DNA of 64,000 nucleotides from the NCBI GenBank assembly GCA_001414485.1, contig LLEY01000052.1, positions 124,001 through 188,000 on the forward strand. Reading direction: 5' to 3'. Position numbers and translations under genes: made by a program. Every line of letters starts with the position of its first letter. The stretch's first letter is position 1. The DNA comes from Calycina herbarum. Its lineage: Eukaryota > Ascomycota > Leotiomycetes > Helotiales > Pezizellaceae. The notes beneath the pieces were generated by a model. The model had not been told where the DNA came from. It made no database searches and saw only the letters and a list, made by a program, of their open reading frames with translations. Positions 10,621-21,359 of the stretch are shown in pieces.

Positions 10621-12239
10621 ATGCTAATTCAAGATCAAGAAGCACGAATCAATATGGTAATAGAAGCTATTCGATCTATTAAAAAAATAAGTCGTAGACG
10701 CGCTACTAAACTCTATAATGTTGCCGAAAGCATACTCCGTAATCGAATGAACGGTATATCTTCTCGTAGCGAATACTGGCCTAAATTACTTAAATTGACT
10801 GAGTTAAAGGAGGATGTTATTGTTCGATATATACTTGATTTAGATACTAGAGGGTTTACGCCCTAGCTTGCTAGTGTAGAAGATATAGCGAATTATATTC
10901 TTAAATCGCGGGGAGGGGAGACGTGTTAGGAAGCTCTAGGCGTATCGATTTGTATAACGATAACTAGCCTTAAAGACGCGTTTTAATCGCGTTTACGACT
11001 TTCAAAGAGCCTTATACGAAGATCTTAAGCTTATTAGTACATGGTTTCGACTAGTAGAGAATATAAGGGCAAAATATAGTATTCTAGACTACGATTTTTA
11101 GAATTTCGACGAGACCGGCTTTATAATAGGTATAATTACTCCTTCTATAGTTGTTATACGCGTAGATCAACGTGGTAGAGGTAAGGCAGTTTAGCTAGGT
11201 AATCGAGAATAGGCTACTACAATTGCTTATATCAACAGCGAAGGTGGGAGTATTCCTCTATTTTTAGTAGTTTAAGAGAAGAATCATCTTACGAATTAGT
11301 ATACTAAGAGCGGCCTTCTATACAACTAGGTTATTAAACTAATAAGTAACGGCTAGATAAACAATAAGACAGGTCTAGAATAGCTTAAGCACTTTGATAA
11401 GTATACTTCTACTTAAGTAAAGGGTCTATATCGAATACTTGTCCTTGATAGGTATAAGAGTTATAAATCGGCCGAATTCTAAGAGTACTATAAGGCATAT
11501 AATATTATTACTCTTAGACTACCTCCTTACTCTTCTTATTTAACCTAGCCACTTAATGTTAGGTGTTTTAGTACCTTAAAACAGGTATATAGTCGATAAA
11601 TTAAGACTTTTATTAAAGCTTATATTAACTATATTATAAAGGTCGAGTTCTTTCTCGCCTTTAAAGCAGTGTATACAAAATTAATAATAGCTTAAAACGC
11701 TTAAGCTGGATTCTGCGGGGCTGGCTTAGTACCTTTTAATCCATAAGCTGTGATTTCAAAGCTTAATATAAAGTTACAGACACCGACCCCTACTAGGCCC
11801 CCCTCTACCGACGCTAACCCTTAGGTCTCTTAGACTCCTTACAACCCTGCCGAAGCTCTTTTATAAACAACTCTTATCAAGGACCGGATTACTAGTTACT
11901 AAGGAAGCTCGCTAATATCTATTTTCTAGACAGTTGTTGTGTTAGCGAAAGGCATAGAGCAATTAGCTTATGAAGTGACCCTTTTAACTGCTGAGGTACA
12001 TATACTTCGAGCAGCAAATGAAGCCCTTAGTAAGCGTCGTAGAGCTAGGAAGACTCGTATTTGTTAAGGTAGTATACTTACTATAGAGGATATATAGGAT
12101 ATTTTGGCGTAGAAGGACGTAGATTAGCAGGTTCGACGCGATATACGTGTTAAGGGTAGTAGTTGGAGAGAGGGGAAATTAACTAGTAGGCGCTATAGCA
12201 CTTATAGAAAAGCTGGTTATAATGCGCAAACTTGTTAAG
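10621..12239 (+). pseudogene. RIP-degraded pogo-type transposase of D
   Basis: Starts MLIQDQEARINMVIEAIRSI and is open to 10863. It includes a Psq/CENP-B-like helix-turn-helix region (RRRATKLYNVAESILRNRM) and DVIVRYILDLDTRGFTP, typical of fungal pogo/Fot1 transposases. After a frame change near the G-rich run at 10908-10920, the DDE region follows: FDETGF (about 11105), LDRYKSYKSAEF (about 11445, usually LDGHxSH) and PLNVRCFSTLK (about 11555). In the last, the third catalytic Asp appears changed to Asn. Many TAG codons sit where CAG or TGG is expected. Inactive. Confidence 0.85.
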
Positions 12240-12370
12240 TAGATATAGATATGTCTAGTTTATTAGATTAAAAGTAGTTTTAATTAAATTTATATAGTAT
12301 AGTTAACTAATTATACTTTGAAGTAGTAAGGAAGTGGGAAAGTGCGCGGCATACTGATATACGCGGCGCA

Positions 12371-12611
12371 TGTCAAGGGTTACACCCGTGGAATAAGTCT
12401 CGGAGTACTCCAGCGACGCATTCACGTGACCTCGCTTGGCAACGCATGGACGTAACAGAACCTTCGAGAGTACCCTTGGCAGAACCCTCTAGAATGAGCT
12501 AACTGAGTATATAAGTTAGCAAGGACTCTGGCTTGGAAAGGATAATCGAATCTTCTTGTACATAGACACCTCTGTAGTTCAATTCATCAGTATTTGCTAC
12601 AAGTCCTGACA
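12371..12611. mobile_element. Solo LTR (241 bp) inserted in the right TIR of D
   Basis: Starts TGTCAAGGGTTACACCCG and ends CAAGTCCTGACA, with the TG...CA ends and short inverted tips (TGTCA/TGACA) of an LTR. Target duplication GCGCA at 12366-12370 and 12612-12616. Contains a promoter-like GAGTATATAAG near 12505 and a CACGTGACC motif at 12423-12431. Unlike its surroundings it keeps many CpA/TpG dinucleotides, so it is not RIP-mutated and is the youngest layer. No internal retroelement region remains, as expected after LTR-LTR recombination. Confidence 0.87.
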
Positions 12612-12934
12612 GCGCACTGATAAACCACGTTATCTTAATTTTCTAGAGATCTGTTTAATAACTTTCGAAAAAAAATAAAGGTTTATTTTATAGTAGAGTT
12701 TTAAACAACGTGAATTTTAGTGATTTTACGTGTAAAAAGGAGAGCGTACGAATATCTGCGAACCCCCGCTGTAAATACTACTTAGATACTTAGTAACTAG
12801 TTTCTTTTGAAATGATTCTATTTCTCTAAGTTTTTAGTAGAACCGAATATGTTCAAAGAACTTGAGAAAATAAGGAAATTGTGATTATTCGTCACTTTAT
12901 CTAATAAAATATATTTTCCAAGACTTTTAAGATA

Positions 12935-13454
12935 CAGTCAGTTGCGATTTAAGCTTGAATTTGTCACTTTTTTTGTAAACCGTGCTTTTTAAGAAAATTT
13001 CTTGATTTCCCCCCTTTTTAGGCACTCTTGCCTATTAATTAACAACAACATATGATATATTATTTATAAGAATAGGAAAGAAGAGGCTTATATCTCCCCT
13101 TATACTCTATAAACTTTATAAGACAAAAACAGACAATCTTATATCTGTCTTGATTTTTAAAGGGTCTTAGTATAGCCTGTCGGCGTTACAGGGGTAGTGA
13201 AATTTTTTTCAAGGAAAGGGGTTGTTTTAAGAATTATTTATCTTTTAGTTTACTTTTGTTATACTTACTTCGAATTAATAAATTATATAGAAGAGAGATA
13301 ATTAGATATAGCGCTTCTTTCTAGCTAGGCCTCGTCTCTTTTAGAGTACTTTTATTTTCTGTCTTCTAAAGAAAAGAGAGAGAAAGCCTTAATAAAAAAA
13401 AAAGTACGGTTTACAAAAAAGTGCCCGAATTAAAGGCTAATTCGCAACTGACTG
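12935..13454. mobile_element. MITE-like TIR element F, 520 bp
   Basis: Inverted ends: left CAGTCAGTTGCGATTTAAGC and onward through TTTGTAAACCGTGC; right ...TTACAAAAAAGTG ... TCGCAACTGACTG. The repeats extend at least 50 bases imperfectly. TA on both sides (12933-12934, 13455-13456) indicates a Tc1/mariner-type transposase in trans. No coding frame inside. A related end lies at 8301-8403. Confidence 0.78.
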
Positions 13455-14203
13455 TAACTAAGTTTTTTGATAAAATACTAAAATACTAAAATATAGTAAA
13501 TGTTCGTTTTTTAAATTTTACTACTTAGTATATAATATTAAGTAATCTCTCAAAACTACCAAGGAATTGCATAGTAAATTCATATGACTTGTAGCAAGAA
13601 AGGTGACCAGTTTTCTAACAACAACACACATGAGATAGCAAAAATGTAAACACTATATAATGGAAAATGGTAGTTAGCATAAATCTAGCAGTTTTCAGGT
13701 TTGAATGCGAAGTGATTCACCTCGTGATTGGCCCCTTTCAAACTCGCTTGAGATACTAAATACACTTCACCAATATTACGTTCCACTTGGCGATAAGAAG
13801 CCATCGAGTATACTAGTCATAAAACCTTCAATTCATTGTTATTGCTTAGAAAGTAAGTCTCTAGTGCTACGTAGCCCAAACCATTCAAAAACCAAGAATA
13901 GTAATTATCTTCCAGGCAGCCATTACCTCCAACCTCGCTTGCGCTATCCTCCTTCCAGTTGCTGGATGGTTGTCGTTGTTCTGATTGGTCAGCCTTAGAT
14001 GTGAATGGCACATCTACCCAGTGAGTTTACCAATGAATTGACGAGTGAATAACACAAATCGGGTTAATGTTCCAATTCCGACTGAAGGTCAGCATAAACT
14101 CCTCTTTCTTCTCACTTTTGAAGCTACTGGCAACACCACGATATAGTTTGCGCCCCCTGAGCCCCCCTCCCTTCTCTCTTTTCCAACAACCGGATACGCA
14201 ATC
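13455..14203. other. Intergenic region
   Basis: No supported gene; frames at 13705-13998 and 13817-14011 are on opposite strands without recognisable content. The last ~100 bases are pyrimidine-rich (CCCCCTGAGCCCCCCTCCC), a common fungal upstream feature, before the ATG at 14204. Confidence 0.35.
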
Positions 14204-14894
14204 ATGTCTTCAGCAACCTGGGCCCAACAATCCACCCACCCCTTCAAGCCCTCCCCCAACGCCTCCCTACTATCGCACTTTAAATGCGCAGTGCTCAACC
14301 TCACCTTCAGTACCGACTTCCTCTCCGATAACCCGCGCTCCCACGCATTCGGCTACTTCGAGCACATGGAAAGAGAATCCAACGAACACATCTACTTCGA
14401 CACCGAAGAGACTGTCCCACAATGGGTTATTGACCGTCTAAGTGGCGCGAGATATCTCCATGTTGAGATTGATTCCTCGCAAACAGCCAATGGTCGACTG
14501 GTAGGAAGAAGGGTAAGCCCCGCGGGCAAATCGATTTTTCAGATTCAAGTCAGGGCAAGCATCAGGAACGAGAAGAGCGAGGTGGGGATAGATACGAGTG
14601 AGGGGCCTGTGTATTGGACTTTGGTTGTACAATTTGATTTGGAGCACAACAGCAGTGTTTGTGGAATGATTGGAAATTGGACCTGGGTTATTAGGCTATT
14701 GAGAGATGCTGTTGCTGGAGGGTTTCGAGAGGATGGCGGTCCAGCTGGTGGAAAGAGACGGGCAACTCCTCATGTAAGTATTGCTGTTAGGTGTGCTTCG
14801 AGGGGGCCAAACTAATTTTTGGTTGTAGTATATGGTTGATACCCTCTGGATCACCACTGACAAGACCGGGATACCGGTAGAACCAACGACTTGA
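14204..14894 (+). CDS. Hypothetical protein with one intron
   Basis: Exons 14204-14773 and 14829-14894 joined across a 55-nt intron (GTAAGT donor, AACTAAT branch-like site, GTAG acceptor) in phase 0 give 211 residues, ending YMVDTLWITTDKTGIPVEPTT. The protein starts MSSATWAQQSTHPFKPSPNA. It has no signal peptide or membrane segment and contains VPQWVIDRLSGARYLHVEID and VYWTLVVQFDLEHNSSV. I do not recognise the family. The well-formed intron and the continuation after it argue for a real gene. Confidence 0.72.
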
Positions 14895-15421
14895 AACGAA
14901 TGGCAATCACAAGTTTCCCACCACAAATCGATTCCTAAGAAGCAAAGACCTCTGAAGAGGAACAACAAAATTTGACTTGGATCAGTTGGAGGCAACGACG
15001 AGGAGAATGAATATGGCAAAGGTCGGTGCCCCGTTGGTCAGTTGGTGATAAGATTTGCCTTGAATAAGGGAGTAATTGGCCTCGCCAGGGGTGATTTTGT
15101 TGTGTGGTTGGACCATGGCTTGAGCTTGGGAGTAATAAATAAAACGGAGAAGCCGTATGAGAATTGAATACACTTCAAACTCGTTATAAACCACTACTCA
15201 CTGATTGTACTCGGTCAATAGATACATCAAGAAGGTGCCGCGATAGTGTCACTAAGTTTGTATTTGACTTAATAGAATGCCAGAAAGGAGGGATATTATA
15301 AGCTGAAACCCAGATACCCTCAAGTTGAACCCTAGAAACACCCGGAACCACCTCTCCCCAACTTTACAAGCCACTTTTTGATTGCTACTATATACAAAAG
15401 ATATCCAATCCCTAAGAAGGA
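14895..15421. other. Intergenic region between convergent genes
   Basis: Frames on the minus strand (14696-15019, 14982-15194) have no start context and no motif. Nothing else seen. Confidence 0.3.
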
Positions 15422-15992
15422 TCAACCACAAACAATAGAAACAGCACCATAGTTGATAGCTGGCGGCGAAACACAGCTAACCTTATTCCCAACAGCAACA
15501 CCGTCATAAGGGAACCCATGATATTGGTTCTGGGCAACAACACCGCAACCACTCAAGCTATAAATCTGCACATAGCATCCAGCTGTGCCAGTCTTGGGGG
15601 CAACTGTCAAAACAGCACTGATTGCTCCGGCAGAAGGAAGGTTGACAACGGTGCATTGATTTTCAGCGATGTTGATAACTTTGGTCGTTCCGGCACTACC
15701 AGTGGCAGGTGGAGTTCCGGCGTCTGTGCAGGTATATGGACCGGAATAAACTGTAATTTGAGTGCTTGCTGGTAATAAATTAGTTCTCAGTTCGTTTTTG
15801 GGGTTCTTGGATCACTAACCTGGTCCTCCGGTGGGTTTTCCTGCTCTTGGATTGAGGGTTTCTGGGACAATCATGGCTGCCGAGACAGCTGCGAGGGCGA
15901 GGACTGTAGAGATGATGTTCTTGGGTTTTTATTAGCAAGCAAGCAAGCAAGGCGTTGCTATTGTTGGGGAAAGGACTTACAAGAGACAACAT
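15422..15992 (-). CDS. Small secreted six-cysteine protein
   Basis: Three exons: 15992-15981 (only MLSL), 15919-15820 and 15768-15422, total 459 nt, 152 residues. Intron 1 (GTAAGT, 61 nt) and intron 2 (GTTAGT, AACTAAT branch, CAG acceptor, 51 nt) are both clean. The spliced N-terminus MLSLNIISTVLALAAVSAAM is a textbook signal peptide that neither exon shows alone. The mature part has six Cys (YTCTDAG, NQCTVV, AGCYVQ, SGCGVV, VSCVSP, IVCG), probably three disulfides, and ends at a Cys-Gly. Family not recognised. Size, secretion and cysteines fit an apoplastic effector or wall-associated protein, which is inference only. Confidence 0.85.
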
Positions 15993-16080
15993 TTTGAAGT
16001 ATTGAAGTATTGGAAGAGTGTTGATTGAATTGAAGTACTGATGAGAGAGGTAGAGAATGTCTTAAGAGGAAGAACATTGC

Positions 16081-16088
16081 ATTTTATA
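16081..16088 (-). promoter_or_regulatory. Putative TATA box
   Basis: TATAAAAT on the minus strand about 90 bases upstream of the ATG at 15992, correctly oriented for the small secreted protein gene. Confidence 0.5.
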
Positions 16089-17607
16089 CCCTCAAAGTAC
16101 TTAGAATAGTAGAGTATCCTATATTCTCTCGTGAAAGTCAGGAAATATTGCAAGAACAGGCCACAAAAGGCCTCGACCATTCTCCGTCCTGGTGGTTACC
16201 TAGTGGCAACCCGACTGCAACGAAACGGGAAGAACCCATGGACCAATTGAACAAAGTAGAGCGTACAGAACAAACCCACCAACAACATGATTTCAAATTC
16301 ATCAGAAATAAGCAGCTTTGCACAGGCATGTTGACTTTTGATGTTGCGGGAAATACGAGAGTCTGTTCGAGATCATGATATCAGGTCTAGACTAAAACTT
16401 TGGTCAACCAAAACCAAGCTCCACCAAATAAGCCGCCCGCCCGTCAGCGAGAAAACAAGAACTAGCCACCCGTCAAGACCTGAAAATTGGGGAGCTTTAA
16501 GTTCAAAGTTTTGACTGCACTGCATTGCCTTGGTGGGTTTTCTCCAGTGTACTCGAGTACAGTAGGAATTACTCCGCGGAAGTCCCACAGATGGAAGGAA
16601 CCACCAGCAAGACCTCCCTTTGACTGTGCCTTCTCCGAAGTTGCCTCGCGCACCTACAAACGGCGAGTCGAAGCCAAAATTTTCGAGCTTCCATTTTTGT
16701 TTTCCCACCTGCAAACTCCACTCCGACGTTGATTGCAACCAGGCATTTGGCCGAAAAAAGCACACAAGGTGCCCTCATGCACAGGAGCCTGTCAGCACTA
16801 TGGAGCATCCCGTTCGGCCCCCTGAGTCGTACAATGCACTTCGAAGTAGCAACTCCAATCGCCCAGTACCTGACCCGAACTTAAAAGTAAGCTCCCATCG
16901 CTCCTTCGGGGAACGACATGCAAGAATCATTTTATCCCGAGTCTCAAAGTCAAAAGCCAACTTTGATCGTTAAACTTCCATGGTACTCCAACAGAAGCCA
17001 TCATCCTCTTCGTGGTGCACATAAAGCACACATCACGATGAGAAAGGTGGCGCGAAACTTCCAGAATTGAACATAAAGCCCAAATACTAGACCGTCAGAA
17101 GACGTACTGACAATGGTTGAAGATGCTGGATCAAAAATCTCGAATCCGCCAACCATGTCATAGACCTAAGTAGAAATAAATGATCAGTAGTAAAGTAGAA
17201 GCTTTCGTTGCACTTATTGAACCCGCAAGTTCACGAATTGGGGAGCAAGGTTTTATTTTCGTTGTATTGATTTGAAGAAGTAGTGATCGATCGTCTCGTA
17301 TGTCATTAAATTCGATGGCAAAAAAGTCGAGTCGATCACTAAAGCTTGTCAGTTATGTTGTGCCCAGTTTCTAGGTATGAAGGGAGAATTGAAAAACAGG
17401 GCCACAGGTCTCTCCGCGCTAATTTACAAGTTAATAACCGTGACGCCATTGGGTATCAGTCCACCTAATCCGTACGCCTTCATGATCGACCACCCCCGAC
17501 TACACTCGACCACAGCGCAAAATGCTATGGCTACAGGGCAATCTCAAATGACAGCACCAAACCACCACCGAAGGAGGGATATATACATAGGGAGGGGGAC
17601 GAGCCTA
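16089..17607. other. Intergenic region without supported genes
   Basis: Several overlapping frames on both strands between 16138 and 16973 mirror each other and lack domains, signal peptides or intron signals. I regard them as chance. It is probably divergent upstream and 3' sequence for the genes on either side. Confidence 0.35.
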
Positions 17608-20078
17608 TCAATCCTGGATAGGACCAACGAGTTCTTCGTGCACATAGGCCAAATGCGAACGCTGAAGTTCAAATGAACTGTAGTTGCCCGCTAATATGCA
17701 CCCAAGGATGCTCGCCTTCGCACGATTTTCAAACCCTTTTAAACTTGCCATCTTTTGCTGTAGATCTCTGTAGCAGTTCGAGAAGCATTGCAAAATTGTA
17801 TTCGTATTCGAGGCACCACCAGAGATGTCGTTGTCTGATCTGTTGGGGTCGATAATCGAGAATTTTTCCATGGCTTTATTATTTGTTGTTCGGTAGGTAA
17901 TGTTTCGGACTTGGGACTAGTATCTGTTAGCATGAGACAAATTGGAGAAAGCTCAGTTTGATACATACCTTTGCAACATACGCCGGAGGCTTCAATGAAA
18001 TGGCCGTGGTGCTGACATTGAATCGGTTGCCGTATAGGTCAAAAAACTCCATCAAGATCTCCCCAAGGTGATGTTCTGCAATCATGCTTCTGCTTTGAAC
18101 CTGTGGCATGTGTTGAAGGAGACTTACAACAAGACAGATAACAGAGAAGCCACCAATACCTCCATGCTGAGGCTCGTTGAGGTTTCTCATTGCCAAGATG
18201 TGTTTGATGACGGTCACTAAGATAGGCATTGCGGGGAACTCGGCCTTCCATTCTTGGAAAGTTTTGTTGGCAATTAATCCGGTATCGTTTTCGAAGGAAA
18301 CATCCACTCTGAGCCCCGTGAGCCTATCCTGGTACTTGACAATAGGAACTTTAGCTTTGGCAATGGTCTGAACAGAGCCTTGAATGGCGGTCTTCGATCT
18401 ATCCAGGAATGCTGCGAAGTTATACAAGAACTTCTTCAGGTTGCCTCCACCAGGCCTACCAGTCTGCATAAATTTATCGGAAACACAAACCAGATCCATA
18501 TCAGAAGTGGGAAGATATAAACCAGCGGGGAAAGATCCAAAGGGCAAAATGTCGAAACCGTTAAACTCTCTATGGACAGCGGAACGCAGGTTCTCGACAA
18601 GCTTAGCACGAATGGTCTGCTCGAATGCACGAGGTTTGACGTAATGATAAAAGTCCATGACTTCTTTATGCAGCCTAGACAAGGTAAGAATTTGAGTAAA
18701 CAAGTGTTGGAGGGATGCAGACTCACCACAGTCCCATGTTGGCAGTGTTGGAATGATCTATCCCGGCCGAAACCCATGGCATACCAGTAGAATTGCTTTC
18801 AACCTGCCATTTTCTATCAATTCTGCCATCAGATGGAGCCTTCCTCCTGTTGCTAGAGTCGTAAATTTTTGGGGGACCGTTGAGAGGGCCTTTGATCTCG
18901 TCTCTGATAGTTCGCTTACGGTTACCCAAAGCAGGGTCCGAAGTCAAACCAATGAACTCTTTTGGTTTGCTCGTTGTCAACAGGGCAGGCTGGTTAGGCA
19001 AAGCAGGCTCGTTTGGGAGAGGTGGAGATGAAGGCAGCGGAGGTTGGACCTCTCTCTGTCGAGGACCAGTCGGAGCACCTTTGGGTGGAATACCATATGA
19101 TCCTACCTTAGAAGCTTGGTTATCATCAATCTTCATGTCGTCTTCTCCAAAATCAAAGGAAATGAAATCATCAGTTTCAGCTTCGGCTTTCTTGACGCTA
19201 TCCGCGCTATCAGTGTTACGAGCCTTTCGGATCAACTTGACCACGTCCTTTTTCTTACGCTGAGACTCATCTGGAGGTGGCAGAGCGGTATATGGATCCG
19301 GGTTGGACCATCGAGGGACACTATCGCCATCTGCAGCTTTGCTGACTGTGCGAGCTTGCTTTTTCTTGGGTTGCTCAGACTCATTCTCATCTTCCGAGAC
19401 ACTCATATCGGCTTCGTCGCTGTCTGAGAGATCACCAAGAGCCTTGAATCTGGTACCATTGTTGGCGTCTTCATCAATACCTTGCATCAGCTCTGGGGTA
19501 GGAGCACGATTGGTTTGGAGGAAGGCTCGCTCCGAGGCACGTCGGATACCACCTCGACCGCGAGCGCCACCACGGCCACGACCAGCGCGTTCATTTCTGG
19601 GGAGGGGTCGGCGATGGCTCTCTTGTGGTCTGTTCCTATCCATGTTATCCCCAGGATACATCGTACGAGGTGGAGGAGGAGGGGAACGGGGTCGGTAATT
19701 GTCGGTTTGACTATAGTCAACGCCCGGTGGCGCATCATATCGAAAGGTGAAGTTGTCTCCGCGACGGTCATCCCGAGGGGGAGGGCGGTCATCTCGAGGG
19801 CGGTATGTATCGTAGTTATTGGATCTTGGTGGAGAACGAGAGCGCCTATTGTAAGAGGGTCTAGAGTCGTAGTCATTGTTATATCCATTGCCACGGCCAC
19901 TATCACCGCGGAATTGATATTGCGGAGGGGGTCTGCGATTATCATCCTGATGATAGTAGCTTGTGTCTTGAGGACGGTAAGAATCGCCATTATGAGCGTT
20001 GTGAGCGCTGCGAGGTGATTGGGGTTGGAAGGAAGGCCTAGGAGGCAATCCTGGTGGGAGGGGTGGTTGTCGCGACAT
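17608..20078 (-). CDS. TRF4: Non-canonical poly(A) polymerase, Trf4/Cid14 type (TRAMP catalytic subunit)
   Basis: Three exons: 20078-18727, 18674-17969 and 17916-17608; 2367 nt, 788 residues. The N-terminal ~450 residues are disordered, rich in Arg/Gly/Pro (MSRQPPLPPGLPPRPS, GRGRGGARGRGG) with an acidic patch (DLSDSDEADMSVSEDENESE). The nucleotidyltransferase core has LPFGSFPAGLYLPTSDMDLV with the GS motif (497-498) and D509/D511, and a third Asp in LRVDVSFEN (about 575). The central domain has GGIGGFSVICLVVSLLQ. Exon 3 gives the typical FSIIDPNRSDNDISGGASNT nucleotide-recognition segment. Known role: nuclear oligoadenylation of aberrant RNAs for exosome decay. Start 20078 is chosen over an in-frame upstream ATG (20171) because that 31-residue extension looks like leader. 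Confidence 0.92.
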
Positions 20079-21359
20079 GATGCGCGTCGTGTTCTTCAGG
20101 TTTGTGATGGTTGAAAGATGACGATGCGATCTGAAGGAAAAAGAAAGTTGGAGGAAATGTTTTGTGCTCAAAAGCTCTAGACCTTTTTGGGATTAGCGTG
20201 AATATCACATGATGCCGAATTTCCCCTCTTGATTGGAAATATGGCAAACCTTCCTCTTACTTCGCTATTCTATTGCTTGTTTACGCCTTCATCTCTGTTA
20301 TAGTTGAAGTTGAGTTGCTAATTTTTGGTGTGAGGTTCTTGATAAGCTAACAAACCAATGATAATAGTCTCTGGTAGTCTACAAACAACTTCATCCCAAG
20401 ACCTCCATCAGATCAATGTCTCCCAAGCCTCCTCATCTCTTCGCTGCTGCTATATTTACTTCCCCACTGTTGCAGTACCGATATCCTGTGGGAATAAAGA
20501 AGCTAGTTCCTGCTTTTGGGGTTGGTTCTCCACGCATCTAGGCATAAAATGCGGTCATTTCAGAATTCGTTGTTAGTATCGGTTACATTGCAGCAACTCT
20601 TAGAGCTGGCAGTATAGCCCAGCACCAAATCACTTGTAGCCTGCAATGCAAGTGCGGACATGCCATCGATATTGCTTCCATTAGACACACAACAGAAGAC
20701 TCTTCTCGCATTCTGCGTGTTGGGACAGTCACTGCTGGCCTAGTGGATTCATGGTACATCAGGATAAAAGTCCTGCGTACGGAACTGAGCCTGTAGATCT
20801 CCTGTCCAGGTACGGATTGGCCAATAAACAAGTGTTTATGGAACAAACCCTACAGCTGATCTTCAAATCCCAGAGAAAATCTTCTGACTAGCCTCAAATG
20901 CGCGTTCAGCTCATGTATTCATGGAGAAACCAACTCTTCGAATGGCCTGCGCTGACGAGTATCGACTGCCGGATGTATTGGGAAGGTCAGCTTCGAGGAG
21001 ATTCCGTGGCAAACCAAAACCAGCACTTTGTGCTGAAATTGAAAAGTATTCCGGGAGAAAAACGAGCGGCATCGCACCCGTATTCATCAGTCAAGTGGAA
21101 AATCCAAGTCATGCCATGCGCAAAACTGCAGGGCGGGCAAGGGGTTGGCGCACTTTCTCCATACATTCCATACCACAGCAATCAGGTTAAATCCCACAGT
21201 GTAACGTTTATAATAGCCTCCTATTCCCGGCTAAAACTAGGGTTCCCGAAGCTCTATGCATATTACATGAGAGCATCAAATCACGCAGAAGTTGAGCTTT
21301 TCATTTAAGATCTCCTGCCCAGACATTCTTGTTGTGTTTTTGGTGCGAGTACCAACAAA
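20079..21359. other. Divergent promoter region
   Basis: Lies between the minus-strand Trf4-like gene and the plus-strand secreted gene. A 136-codon frame at 20898-21308 has no recognisable content and is overlapped by other frames. Nothing else supported. Confidence 0.35.

Larger units (their letters stand above)
10524..12630 (+). mobile_element. Pogo/Fot1-like DNA transposon D (net 1861 bp), nested in E
   Basis: Inverted repeats begin ACGTGGTTTATCAGTGCGCC and run about 43 bases (10524-10566). The right copy is split by an inserted LTR: one part ends at 12370, the rest is 12617-12630. Flanking TA at 10522-10523 and 12631-12632. Without the 241-bp LTR and its 5-bp duplication the element is 1861 bp, close to Fot1-type transposons. 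Each TIR holds two similar units (ATCAGTGCGCCGCGTA, ATCAGCATGCCGCGTA), plausible transposase binding sites. Same family and same length as element C at 34978. Confidence 0.88.
10187..12771. mobile_element. TIR element E (MITE-like, net ~476 bp), interrupted by nested insertions
   Basis: Inverted repeats CAGCGGGGGTTCGCAGATAT(TCGTAC) at 10187-10212 and 12746-12771 are perfect over 26 bases. They extend imperfectly to about 42 bases (both continue into CTTTTTACAC). TA flanks both sides (10185-10186, 12772-12773), the target duplication of Tc1/mariner-pogo elements. Removing the inner transposon (10524-12630 plus its duplicated TA) leaves about 476 bp with no coding frame, so E is a non-autonomous element. 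It was the first in this three-layer nest. Confidence 0.85.

Noticed and set aside
19482..20018. Long plus-strand frames over the N-terminus of the Trf4-like gene
   Set aside because: Shadows of the low-complexity Arg/Gly/Pro-rich minus-strand exon; no independent signal.
20898..21308. 136-codon plus-strand ORF upstream of the secreted gene
   Set aside because: Overlapped by other frames and without recognisable content.
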